A stretch of DNA of 45,159 nucleotides from an uncultured Enterocloster sp. Its GTDB lineage: Bacteria; Bacillota; Clostridia; Lachnospirales; Lachnospiraceae. Below, one piece after another: positions 16,588 to 24,717 of the stretch (positions are counted from its first letter, which is position 1; the number at the start of each line of letters is the position of its first letter). Position numbers and translations under genes: made by a program. Location of the stretch: NCBI GenBank assembly GCA_944383785.1, contig CALWQV010000013.1:1-45159 (forward strand). The letters run 5' to 3'. Under the pieces are notes generated by a model that was given only the letters and a program-made list of their open reading frames with translations, did no database searches and was not told the DNA's origin.

Positions 16588-17718
16588 TTGGAGGAAAAGA
16601 AAGACTGGAAGTATATGCTACGGCTGCTGCTTAATATTTTGCTGCCTTTAAGCGGCTGGATTCTGCTCTGTCTTCTGGGACCATGGCTGTTGAAATTTTT
16701 CCTGCCTTTTGTGGTGGGCTGGATCATCGCATCCATCGCCAATCCGCCGGTGCGCTTTCTGGAACAGCGGCTGAAGCTGGTGCGCCGCCACAGCTCCATT
16801 CTGGTGGTGGTGTCGGTTCTGGCGGCGGTGATCGGCCTCCTTTACCTGCTGCTCTCCAGAACCGTCCGCCTGATTTCCTCCCTGATCCAAAGCCTGCCTG
16901 AGGTTTGGGAGGTGTTTCAGCGGCAGATCCGGCAGAGCATGGAAAGTCCCACGGGCCTCTTCGCCTTTCTGCCGGAGGAAATCCGCTCCGGCTGGAGCCA
17001 GCTGGGCGAGCATCTGGGCTCAGCGGTGGGGCCGCTGCTGCAGCAGGCCGCCTCCCCTACGGTGGAAGCGGCGGGGACGGTGGCCAGAAGCCTTCCGGCA
17101 GTTCTGGTGTATACGGTGGTGATCCTTTTGTCCTCCTACTTTTTCATTGTAGACCGGGACCGGATTCTGAATCTGCTGCATACTTACACGCCTTCCTGGG
17201 CGGCCGGGTATCTGACCTATTTGAAAAAGGACGTGAAGCGGCTGGTGGGAGGGTATTTTCTGGCCCAATTTAAGATTATGTTCGTGGTGGGCCTGATCCT
17301 TTTCGCGGGCTTTTGGATTCTGGGCGTATCCTACGCCCCGGTTCTGGCGCTGGCCATCGCGCTCCTTGATTTTCTGCCGGTATTCGGCACGGGGACGGTG
17401 CTGATTCCTTGGGCCCTCCTTCGGATCATATCCGGGGACTACGCCTTTGGAGCGGGGCTGGGCCTCCTTTACATTTTGACTCAGGTGGTGCGTCAGCTGG
17501 TGCAGCCTAAGCTGGTAGGGGATACTATGGGTTTAAATCCCCTGCTGACCCTGTTTCTTTTATACCTGGGATTTAAGATCAGCGGCATATCGGGCATGAT
17601 CCTGGCGGTCCCGGTGGGACTTTTGGTGATGAGCCTCTGGCAGTACGGGGCCTTTGAAGGCATGATTTCCAGTTTTCGGCAGCTGGTACAAGAAATACAG
17701 AATTTTCGGAGAGTGTGA
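16588..17718 (+). CDS. ytvI: AI-2E family / sporulation integral membrane protein YtvI
   Basis: A membrane protein of about 376 residues with roughly eight hydrophobic segments and the paired C-terminal helices of the AI-2E (UPF0118) family: APVLALAIALLDFLPVFGTGTVLIPWALL and the QPKLVGDTMGLNPLLTLFLLYLG region. The length and N-terminus match YtvI proteins of spore-forming Firmicutes, which are associated with sporulation. There is no ATG near the 5' end. TTG 16588 is preferred because AGGG lies 9 bases upstream; TTG 16582 is an alternative. It is followed by the MATE gene after three bases. Confidence 0.85.
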   Translation: MEEKKDWKYMLRLLLNILLPLSGWILLCLLGPWLLKFFLPFVVGWIIASIANPPVRFLEQRLKLVRRHSSILVVVSVLAAVIGLLYLLLSRTVRLISSLIQSLPEVWEVFQRQIRQSMESPTGLFAFLPEEIRSGWSQLGEHLGSAVGPLLQQAASPTVEAAGTVARSLPAVLVYTVVILLSSYFFIVDRDRILNLLHTYTPSWAAGYLTYLKKDVKRLVGGYFLAQFKIMFVVGLILFAGFWILGVSYAPVLALAIALLDFLPVFGTGTVLIPWALLRIISGDYAFGAGLGLLYILTQVVRQLVQPKLVGDTMGLNPLLTLFLLYLGFKISGISGMILAVPVGLLVMSLWQYGAFEGMISSFRQLVQEIQNFRRV

Positions 17719-17721
17719 ATC

Positions 17722-19080
17722 ATGAAGGTGGAAAATGATCTGAATACGGATCAGATTCGTAAGCTGGTATGGAGTCTGGCGATTCCCTCCATGCTGGCGC
17801 AGTTTGTAAACGTCCTCTACAGCATTGTGGACCGGATGTACATTGGAAATATTCCTGAGATCGGCGAAGCGGCCCTGGCGGGCGCGGGGGTTTGCGGCCC
17901 CATTGTGACCCTGATCTCCTCCTTTGCAAGCTGGGTGGGCGTAGGAGGCGCTCCCCTGATGAGCATCCGCATGGGACAGGGAAAGCCTGTGGCGGCCAGG
18001 AGAATCCTGGCCAACTGCTTTGTGATGCTCTGCGCCATGTCCTGCGTGATGATGGCCGTGTTTTTTCTTCTGAAAGACCGGCTCCTTGTTTTGTTTGGAG
18101 CAAGCCCGGCCATATTTCCCTACGCTGATGAGTACCTGAGCTGGTATCTGACGGGAACGGTCTTTGCTCTTCTGTCTACGGGCATGAGCCAGTTTATCAT
18201 CTGTCAGGGCTTTGCCAAGACTGCTATGGCGGGCGTGATGATCGGAGCAGTGAGCAATATTATCCTGGATCCGGTCTTTATCTTTGTCCTTGGAATGGGA
18301 GTGAAGGGAGCGGCCATCGCCACCGTCCTTTCTCAGCTGGCATCCTGCGCCTTTGTCCTGCACTTTTTGCGGGGCAGCAGGCCGCCCATCCATATTACCT
18401 TCGGAGGCTATTCCAGAAGAGTGATCCGTCAGGTTCTGACCGTTGGGCTTTCTCCCTTCCTGATCATTGCCTCGGACAGCGTACTGATCATTCTCATGAA
18501 CGCCCTGATTCAGAAGTATGGCGGCCAGGCCAGGGGAGATATGCTTTTGACCTGCAATACCATTGTCCAGAGCTTTATGCTGATGATTACCATGCCCTTA
18601 GGCGGCATCACCGGAGGAACACAGACCATTCTGGGCTACAACTACGGCGCGGGGCGGCCGGACCGCATCCGCAGGGCGGAAAAGAACATCGCTCTTTTCG
18701 GCGTGGTATTTACCACCATTATGTTCCTGGCAGCCAGGTTCTTGCCCCATGTGTTCGCGGGAATCTTTACCAGGGACCCGGAGTATACCAGGGTGACGGT
18801 ATGGGCCATCCGCATCTATACCCTCTGCGTGATTCCACTGGCTATCCAGTATACAGTTGTGGACGGCTTTACAGGCATGGGCATCGCCAAGGTGGCGGTG
18901 AGCCTTTCCATGTTCCGCAAGACGGTTTATCTGGCGGCGATGCTGATCTTCCCAGCTTTGTGGGGGGCGGAAGCCATTTTCTATTCCGAGCCCTTTTCCG
19001 ATGGGATCGCGGCTCTGACCTCCTTTAGCGTGTATCTGACTATCAGCGGGAAAATTCTGGGAGACGGCAAGCGCCTTTAG
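17722..19080 (+). CDS. MATE family efflux transporter
   Basis: A 452-residue inner-membrane protein with about twelve hydrophobic segments in two homologous halves, the MATE (MOP) exchanger fold. Family marks are NVLYSIVDRMYIGNI near residue 33, the glycine-rich first half with VGVGGAPLMSIRMGQG, and LGGITGGTQTILGYNYGAG in the second half. Such proteins export cationic drugs or metabolites in exchange for Na+ or H+. The substrate is unknown. The start is three bases after ytvI, with GGAGAG in the end of that gene. Confidence 0.93.
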   Translation: MKVENDLNTDQIRKLVWSLAIPSMLAQFVNVLYSIVDRMYIGNIPEIGEAALAGAGVCGPIVTLISSFASWVGVGGAPLMSIRMGQGKPVAARRILANCFVMLCAMSCVMMAVFFLLKDRLLVLFGASPAIFPYADEYLSWYLTGTVFALLSTGMSQFIICQGFAKTAMAGVMIGAVSNIILDPVFIFVLGMGVKGAAIATVLSQLASCAFVLHFLRGSRPPIHITFGGYSRRVIRQVLTVGLSPFLIIASDSVLIILMNALIQKYGGQARGDMLLTCNTIVQSFMLMITMPLGGITGGTQTILGYNYGAGRPDRIRRAEKNIALFGVVFTTIMFLAARFLPHVFAGIFTRDPEYTRVTVWAIRIYTLCVIPLAIQYTVVDGFTGMGIAKVAVSLSMFRKTVYLAAMLIFPALWGAEAIFYSEPFSDGIAALTSFSVYLTISGKILGDGKRL

Positions 19081-19104
19081 GGAAAATTAAGGGAGGAAAC
19101 GAGG

Positions 19105-19557
19105 ATGTACATATTGGTAAGCGCCTGCCTTTTAGGGCTTCACTGCCGTTACAATGAAAAAGGGGAGCTGGCCCCCGGCATAAGAGAGCTTATGGAGGAT
19201 CACTGCCTGATTCCCGTCTGCCCGGAGATCCTGGGGGGACTGCCTACGCCCAGAACCCCGGCGGAACGGATGGGGGAGCGAGTAGTGAACCGCCTGGGGG
19301 AGGATGTGACCGAGCAGTACCGGAAGGGGGCGGAGGAAGCGGCCCATTTGGCAAAGCTTTACGGCTGCGGCATTGCGGTATTAAAGGAGCGCAGCCCTTC
19401 CTGTGGCAGCGGCGTTATCTATGACGGCAGCTTTACGGGCAGGAAGATCCCCGGAGACGGGGTGACGGCGGCCCGCTTAAAGGAGATGGACGTTCAGATT
19501 TTTGGAGAATCGGAAATTTCGCGGCTTTGGGACGCCTTAAGAGGAAAGAAGGAATGA
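19105..19557 (+). CDS. DUF523 protein, TudS-like (thiouracil desulfurase family)
   Basis: A 150-residue cytoplasmic protein with the DUF523 signature: SACLLG (C8), VCPEILGGLPTPR (C39) and ERSPSCGSG (C100). Family members studied as TudS bind a [4Fe-4S] cluster through three such cysteines and desulfurate 2-thiouracil. Additional cysteines are C14, C34 and C88. GGGAGG precedes the ATG. The last codons overlap the start of the L,D-transpeptidase gene (ATGA). The physiological substrate here is inferred only from the family. Confidence 0.88.
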   Translation: MYILVSACLLGLHCRYNEKGELAPGIRELMEDHCLIPVCPEILGGLPTPRTPAERMGERVVNRLGEDVTEQYRKGAEEAAHLAKLYGCGIAVLKERSPSCGSGVIYDGSFTGRKIPGDGVTAARLKEMDVQIFGESEISRLWDALRGKKE

Positions 19558-21278
19558 AGGACGGGAGAGAAAAAAAGAAAACGGGAAAAAAGGAATCCTG
19601 GATTCCGGCCCTGGCCGGATTCGCCGCGGTATTTGTAGTCGGCGGAGCGGGATTTTATATCTATTCGGCCCAGGCATACCGCAGCGTTTATTTCCCCAAT
19701 ACGGTGATCAACGGGGTGGACGTATCCGGCCGCAGCCCCCAGGAGGCCAAGGCGATTTTGTCCGCTAATGTGGATTCTTACGTCCTGACGGTGGAGGCCA
19801 GGACGGGAGAGGAGCGGATCCAGGGCGAGGCGATCGGACTCCATACGGTTTTCGATGAAACGATGGAGCAGATCCTGAAGGAGCAGGAGCCCTACAAGTG
19901 GATTTTTCATATGGGAAAATCCTCCAGCTATCCGGTGGACACGGTGCTCGCCTACGACGAGGAAAAGCTGGAAAAAGCCCTGCTGGCTCTTGACTGCATG
20001 GATCCTGCCGCCATGGATGCCCCGGAGAACGCCCGACTGTCCGATTATATAAGCGGCAGGGGATATGAGATTATCCCGGAAACAGAGGGCGCCATGCTGA
20101 AGCGGGAGGCGGTTTTTGAGGGAGCCGCCCGGGCGGTAAAAGAGCTGAGGCCGGTTTTTTCACTGGATGAGGCGGGCTGCTACGAGAAAGCGGCCGTTTT
20201 AAGGGACGACGAGGCTTTGGCGGCGGAGCGGGACGCCAGAAACCGCTACGTCAATACGACCGTGACCTATACCTTTGGGGATCAGCGGGAAATCCTGGAC
20301 GGGAATACCACCTGCAAATGGCTGAGCTGGGACGGCGCTCAAATTACGGTGGATCAGGCGATGGTTTCGGAATACGTCTCCCAGCTGGCCAAAAAGTACA
20401 ATACGGCCTATACGGAGCGGGAATTTCAGACCAGCTATGATCAGACGGTGAAGGTCAGCGGAAGCTATGGCTGGCGCGTGGACCAGAGCGGGGAAGCCGC
20501 CCAGCTGGCGGATAACCTGGCTGCCGGGGAAAGCGTTTCCCGGGAGCCGGTTTACGCCCAGAAGGCGGCTGCCCATGGCCCCGCGGACTACGGGAATACC
20601 TACGTGGAGGTGAATCTGACGGCCCAGCATCTGTTCCTCTATAAGGAGGGGGAGATGATTTTGGAGTCGGATTTTGTGTCGGGAAATGTTTCAAGGGGCC
20701 ATACGACGCCGCCAGGGATTTTCGGCCTCACCTATAAGCAGAGAAACGCGGTGCTTAGGGGGGAAGGCTATGCCAGCCCGGTCAAATTCTGGATGCCCTT
20801 TAACGGAGGCATCGGCTTTCACGACGCCAGCTGGCGCTCCTCCTTCGGGGGAACGATTTATAAAACAAACGGCTCCCACGGCTGCATCAACATGCCCTAC
20901 GCCGCCGCCAAAACCTTATATGAAAATGTATACGCAGGCATACCGGTGATCTGCTACAATCTGGAAGGAACCGAGAGCAAAAAGTCCACCAGCGCTTCCG
21001 GAAAGCCGCCGTCTCAGACGCCGGCCCCGACTCCCGCGCCTACCCCCGCGCCGACGCCGGCTCCCACCCCTGCGCCGACGCCGGCCCCGTCTCAGGCTCC
21101 TGAGACATCCCCCGCCCCCGGGCCCCAGCCTGCTGAGACAACGCCCGCTCCCACGACTGCCCCGGCCACAGCGGCCCCGGAGCGGGGACCGGGGGTTACG
21201 ACGGCTCCGACCGAGACGTCTCCGGCCCAGACAGAACCGACCCAGGCAGTGGTGACGCCCGTGGGACCTGGGGTGTGA
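19554..21278 (+). CDS. L,D-transpeptidase (YkuD) with peptidoglycan-binding-type domain and TPAP-repeat tail
   Basis: A 574-residue wall-crosslinking enzyme that forms L,D peptide bridges. A lysine-rich cytoplasmic start is followed by a signal-anchor helix (about 23-43). The extracellular region about 50-340 resembles the PG-binding-4 region found before YkuD in Clostridia (VINGVDVSGRSPQEA). The YkuD catalytic domain ends in SHGCIN with H442 and C444. The C-terminus (about 480-574) is Pro/Thr/Ala-rich, including six exact TPAP units, probably a wall-spanning or surface-extended tail. ATG 19554 overlaps the preceding stop and has an AAGAAGGA site; an upstream in-frame start at 19527 is less likely. 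Confidence 0.92.
   Translation: MKDGREKKKTGKKESWIPALAGFAAVFVVGGAGFYIYSAQAYRSVYFPNTVINGVDVSGRSPQEAKAILSANVDSYVLTVEARTGEERIQGEAIGLHTVFDETMEQILKEQEPYKWIFHMGKSSSYPVDTVLAYDEEKLEKALLALDCMDPAAMDAPENARLSDYISGRGYEIIPETEGAMLKREAVFEGAARAVKELRPVFSLDEAGCYEKAAVLRDDEALAAERDARNRYVNTTVTYTFGDQREILDGNTTCKWLSWDGAQITVDQAMVSEYVSQLAKKYNTAYTEREFQTSYDQTVKVSGSYGWRVDQSGEAAQLADNLAAGESVSREPVYAQKAAAHGPADYGNTYVEVNLTAQHLFLYKEGEMILESDFVSGNVSRGHTTPPGIFGLTYKQRNAVLRGEGYASPVKFWMPFNGGIGFHDASWRSSFGGTIYKTNGSHGCINMPYAAAKTLYENVYAGIPVICYNLEGTESKKSTSASGKPPSQTPAPTPAPTPAPTPAPTPAPTPAPSQAPETSPAPGPQPAETTPAPTTAPATAAPERGPGVTTAPTETSPAQTEPTQAVVTPVGPGV
21018..21089 (+). repeat. Six tandem 12-bp units coding for TPAP
   Basis: Within the L,D-transpeptidase gene 72 bases encode six consecutive Thr-Pro-Ala-Pro units with synonymous variation. 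Coding low-complexity repeat, possibly variable in number between strains. Confidence 0.85.
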
Positions 21279-21311
21279 GAGGCCTGAAACCTGCTTTTTA
21301 CATGGATTTTG

Positions 21312-21340
21312 TTGACAAAACGGCAAAATCATTCTATAAT
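21312..21340 (+). promoter_or_regulatory. Perfect consensus sigma-A promoter
   Basis: TTGACA (21312-21317), exactly 17 bases, then TATAAT (21335-21340). It drives the small Lys/Ala-rich gene at 21416 with a leader of about 70 bases. Both boxes match the consensus fully, which predicts strong constitutive expression. Confidence 0.9.
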
Positions 21341-21415
21341 GCACCTTGTTGCAGCAGGGTATTACTTGAATGGTTGGAATATGAATAGAAAGATAACGCA
21401 GGGAGGATGATTGTT

Positions 21416-21787
21416 ATGACAGCAGTAACGAATCAGAAGAATGAAGCTGCAGAAAAGAAGACTACAAAACGGGCGTCTGCGAAGACCGCTGCCCCGAAGG
21501 CTGAGAAGAAAGCCGTAAAGGAGCCGGTTAAGCAGGCTGAGAAGAAGGCCGCTCCAAGACGGGCAGCCGCGAAAAAGGCAGCTGAGCCCAAGGCAGCCGT
21601 ACATTTCCAGTTTGAAGGAAAGGATCTGGTCGCCAGAGATATTCTGGATCAGGCTATGAAGGCTTATCAGGAGAGCCATCCTGAGACTGAGATCAAGACC
21701 ATTGAGCTTTATGTGGTTGCCAATGAGGGAGCCGCTTACTATGTGGTAAACGGCGAGGCTCATGATGATTTTAAGATTCTGCTGTAA
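21416..21787 (+). CDS. Small conserved protein with Lys/Ala-rich N-terminus (DUF6465-like)
   Basis: A 123-residue protein in two parts. Residues about 10-60 are a basic, low-complexity Lys/Ala/Glu segment (AAEKKTTKRASAKTAAPKAEKK), like the tails of histone H1-like proteins. Residues about 62-123 form a compact domain (VHFQFEGKDLVARDILDQA ... IELYVVANEGAAYYVVNGE). I recognise the C-terminal part as a Lachnospiraceae family of unknown function, recalled as DUF6465. ATG 21416 is nine bases after GGGAGG; the ATG at 21407 abuts that site and is unlikely. A perfect promoter precedes it and a terminator-like hairpin follows, so it is a single-gene, strongly expressed unit. Nucleic-acid binding is possible but inferred from composition only. 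Confidence 0.8.
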   Translation: MTAVTNQKNEAAEKKTTKRASAKTAAPKAEKKAVKEPVKQAEKKAAPRRAAAKKAAEPKAAVHFQFEGKDLVARDILDQAMKAYQESHPETEIKTIELYVVANEGAAYYVVNGEAHDDFKILL

Positions 21788-21812
21788 GCAGCACCATAAT
21801 CAGTAAGGAAGG

Positions 21813-21851
21813 CGGGCTGCCGGATCGAAAGCCAGATCCGGCAGCCCGTTT
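21813..21851 (+). terminator. Strong hairpin after the Lys/Ala-rich gene
   Basis: CGGGCTGCCGGATC (21813-21826) and GATCCGGCAGCCCG (21835-21848) form a perfect 14-bp stem with an 8-base loop, followed by only three T residues. It is probably a terminator or attenuator between the strongly expressed small gene and the methyltransferase gene, 30 bases before the latter's start. Confidence 0.7.
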
Positions 21852-21878
21852 GCACTGCTGTGAAAGGAGATCAGATTG

Positions 21879-23336
21879 ATGGCGGAGGAAGTCCTTCGGA
21901 TGCCGGAACTTCCGGCGGAATTTTGTGAAAAGATGAAAGGGCTGCTGGGGGACCAGTATCCGAAATTTGAGGCAAGCTACGGCAAAGACCGCCTTCTGGG
22001 CCTGCGCCTTAATCTGCTGAAGCTTGGAAAAGGGGAGGAACGGATCCGGTATGGAAGAGAACTTTTGGAAGGGGAAGGCTTCCACCTGCGCCCGATTCCC
22101 TGGGCCCAGGAAGGCTTTTTCTATCAGGAGTCAGACCGGCCGGGAAAGCATCCCTTCCATGAGGCGGGCCTCTACTACATCCAGGAGCCCAGCGCTATGG
22201 TTCCGGCAGCCCTTTTGGAGCCTGAGCCTGGAGAGCGCATCCTGGATCTTTGCGCCGCGCCGGGAGGAAAGACCACTCAGATTCTTTCCGCCCTTGGGGG
22301 AGCGGGGCTTCTTGTGGCCAATGAGATCCATCCGGCCAGGGCCCAGATCCTTTCCCAGAATGTGGAGCGCATGGGTGGGGCCAACTGTGTGGTATTGAAC
22401 GAAACGCCCCTGAAGCTGGCCGGACGTTTCCACTCATTTTTTCACCGGATTCTGGTGGACGCCCCTTGCTCAGGGGAAGGGATGTTCCGCAAGGATGGAG
22501 AGGCGATAAAACAGTGGAGCCCAGACCACGTAAAAATGTGCGCCCGGCGCCAGCAGGAGATCCTAGACTGCGCGGCGGCCATGCTCTGTCCAGGGGGGCG
22601 TATGGTGTATTCCACCTGCACCTTCTCGCCGGAGGAAAACGAGGGGACGGTGCTGGAGTTTTTAAAAACTCATCCCGACTTTTATGTGGAGAAAACCAAG
22701 AAGTTCCCGGGATTTTCAGAGGGAAGGCCTCGGTGGGCGGGGCAGGACGAGGATTCCTTCCACTTAGCGGAAACAGTGCGGATTTTCCCCCAGGACGGGG
22801 AGGGCGAAGGTCACTACGCCGCGGTTTTAAGAAGGGAGGGAAATCTGCCGGAAGGGACGGAGGAACAGGCTGGCGTGCGGGGACTAAAGGGTGCGCAGCT
22901 GGAGGAATACATGGAATTTGCCTCTTCTGCCCTTAAAGGTAGGGGACTTTGCCGGTTCAGGGGAGAGGATCTGCTCTTTGGGGAGCGGCTGTTTCGGATT
23001 CCAAAGGAGCTTGGCGCCCTTGACGGGCTTAAGGTCCTGCGGCCTGGGCTGGAACTGGGAAGCTTTAAGAAAAAGCGCTTCGAGCCAGCCCATGCCCTGG
23101 CTATGGCCCTGAAGCCGGAGGAGGCAAGGCTGTCCCTGTCCTTAGAGCCAGGGGGAGAGGAAGCCCTCCGCTATCTGCGGGGAGAAGCCCTGAGCCTGGA
23201 TGGGGATCAATATCCTTGGCTGAAGGGAGAGAAGGGCTGGATTCTGGTCTGTATCGGGACCTTTAGCGCCGGCTGGGGCAAGCTTTCCGGAAATGTGCTG
23301 AAGAATCATTACCCCAAGGGGCTGCGAATCAGGTAG
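21879..23336 (+). CDS. rRNA cytosine-C5 methyltransferase, RsmF / NOL1-NOP2-Sun family
   Basis: A 485-residue SAM-dependent RNA methyltransferase. The SAM-binding motif is LDLCAAPGGKTTQIL (about 124-138). The first catalytic-loop motif is VDAPCSGEGMFRKD and the second is YSTCTFSPEENEG, which hold the two cysteines of the m5C mechanism. The C-terminal third resembles the RsmF-type extension with a PUA-like end (YPWLKGEKGWILVCIGTFSAGWGK). ATG 21879 has AAAGGAGA upstream. Its last eight bases overlap the 3' end of the convergent dinB gene. The modified position in rRNA cannot be deduced. Confidence 0.92.
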   Translation: MAEEVLRMPELPAEFCEKMKGLLGDQYPKFEASYGKDRLLGLRLNLLKLGKGEERIRYGRELLEGEGFHLRPIPWAQEGFFYQESDRPGKHPFHEAGLYYIQEPSAMVPAALLEPEPGERILDLCAAPGGKTTQILSALGGAGLLVANEIHPARAQILSQNVERMGGANCVVLNETPLKLAGRFHSFFHRILVDAPCSGEGMFRKDGEAIKQWSPDHVKMCARRQQEILDCAAAMLCPGGRMVYSTCTFSPEENEGTVLEFLKTHPDFYVEKTKKFPGFSEGRPRWAGQDEDSFHLAETVRIFPQDGEGEGHYAAVLRREGNLPEGTEEQAGVRGLKGAQLEEYMEFASSALKGRGLCRFRGEDLLFGERLFRIPKELGALDGLKVLRPGLELGSFKKKRFEPAHALAMALKPEEARLSLSLEPGGEEALRYLRGEALSLDGDQYPWLKGEKGWILVCIGTFSAGWGKLSGNVLKNHYPKGLRIR

Positions 23337-24594
23337 AATCCGGTTTTTGCAGATGCTTCCTTTTGCCGGAGGCGTGGTCTACAATGGAGTGGCTGTCCAG
23401 AAAGCTGGCCCGCTTGATGCTGTCCACTCCGTAACGGCTGCGGATCTGATCGACGGCGGATTCGAACCGGCGCTGTTTCTCCTGGCGGGGAGATTCAAAA
23501 AGGCTTAACTGGCGGCAGTCTTCCTCCAGGATCTTCCCGGCCCGCACGCCAATGAGCCGCAGGGGGCGCAGGTCCCAGCACTCCTTTAACAGGCGGCGGG
23601 CATAGTCAAAGAGGACGTTGGTGGAATCCGTGGAGTCGGGCAGGTTCATCTGATGGGAAAATGAATTAAAATTCCAGTCCTTCAGCTCTACGCAGAGGTT
23701 CTGGCAGAGGACGCCATCCGCCCGAAGCCGGGCTCCCAGAGTCTCACAGAGGGAGAGAAGCACATGGTCGGCGGTGGAAAAATCGCTGACGTCCCTGGGC
23801 AGGGTGACGCGGTTCCCATAGCACTTGTTAATGGACTCCCGCTCCGCCACCGGGTCTGAGTCGATGCCATTGGCGTACTGGCGGATCAGGAAGGCATATT
23901 TATTCCCCAGACGGGATTTTAAAAGGGCCGGGTCGGCGGCGGCCAGCTGACCGATGGTATGGATGCCCATGGATTCCATCTTTTTCCTGGCGGATTCGCC
24001 TACTAAAAAGAGCTCGCCTACAGGCAGGGGCCACATCTTCTCGGGAATCTCTTCGGGAAACAGGGTGTGGCAGCGGTCTGGCTTCTCAAAATCGGAGGCC
24101 ATCTTCGCCAATAGCTTGTTGGCGGAGATGCCGATGTTCACCGTAAAGCCCAGTTCCTGGTGAATCCTGCGGCGTATGGCGTCCGCCACGGCCAAAGGCT
24201 CGCCGAAGAGATGGATGGTCTGGGTCATATCCAGGAAAATCTCGTCGATGCTGAATTTTTCGTGATCCGGCGTATATTCCTCCAAGAGCTTCATCATCCT
24301 TTCCGAGCACTGGATATAGAAATCAAAGCGGGAAGGGACGATGATGAGGGAGGGACATTTGCGAAGGGCCTGGGAAAGGGGCTCACCGGTGCAGACGCCG
24401 AATTTCTTGGCAGGGGTGGACTTTGCCAGGACGATGCCGTGGCGGCTTTTGGCGTCTCCCCCTACGGCGGAGGGCACCAGACGAAGATCAAGAGTCATAG
24501 GGTCCCGGGACAGACGGTAGATGGACTCCCAGCTTAAGAAAGCGGAGTTTACGTCGATATGGAAAATCAGCCGGTTTCGCGGAACCTCAGCCAT
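23329..24594 (-). CDS. dinB: Y-family DNA polymerase (DinB / Pol IV-like)
   Basis: A 421-residue translesion polymerase. Metal-binding catalytic residues are D14 (FHIDVNSAF) and D117-E118 (SIDEIFLD). The fingers motif AKSTPAKKFGVCTGEP follows the palm start. The helix-hairpin-helix thumb region is MGIHTIGQLAAADPALLKSRLG, then the little-finger domain. The first motif reads IDVNSAF rather than the commoner DMDAFF, a variant I associate with a clostridial branch of the family. The frame is open upstream to 24855, but ATG 24594 has GAGAGGGGG upstream. It is transcribed divergently from the carboxypeptidase gene, and its promoter carries an SOS-box-like sequence. Confidence 0.9.
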   Translation of the reverse strand: MAEVPRNRLIFHIDVNSAFLSWESIYRLSRDPMTLDLRLVPSAVGGDAKSRHGIVLAKSTPAKKFGVCTGEPLSQALRKCPSLIIVPSRFDFYIQCSERMMKLLEEYTPDHEKFSIDEIFLDMTQTIHLFGEPLAVADAIRRRIHQELGFTVNIGISANKLLAKMASDFEKPDRCHTLFPEEIPEKMWPLPVGELFLVGESARKKMESMGIHTIGQLAAADPALLKSRLGNKYAFLIRQYANGIDSDPVAERESINKCYGNRVTLPRDVSDFSTADHVLLSLCETLGARLRADGVLCQNLCVELKDWNFNSFSHQMNLPDSTDSTNVLFDYARRLLKECWDLRPLRLIGVRAGKILEEDCRQLSLFESPRQEKQRRFESAVDQIRSRYGVDSIKRASFLDSHSIVDHASGKRKHLQKPDST

Positions 24595-24622
24595 AAAAGC
24601 GCCCCCTCTCAATGTTTCTTTT

Positions 24623-24651
24623 ATCATACCAGAATGTATGTTTGGGCGCAA
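24623..24651 (-). promoter_or_regulatory. dinB promoter with LexA/SOS-box-like element
   Basis: On the minus strand TTGCGC (24646-24651) and TATGAT (24623-24628) are separated by 17 bases. The spacer region carries GAATGTATGTTT (plus-strand reading, 24632-24643), close to the Gram-positive SOS box GAAC-N4-GTTC. Damage-inducible control of dinB is a plausible reading; the box deviates at two core positions. Confidence 0.5.
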
Positions 24652-24717
24652 CGGCATCATAAAAAATCTTTCCTCGGAATAGGATGATAAATAAAAAAGA
24701 GGAAGACGGCAGAGCAG

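Noticed and set aside
21018-21089. Tandem 12-bp repeat as a possible CRISPR or regulatory array
   Set aside because: It is in frame inside the L,D-transpeptidase gene and encodes TPAP units; there are no unique spacers.
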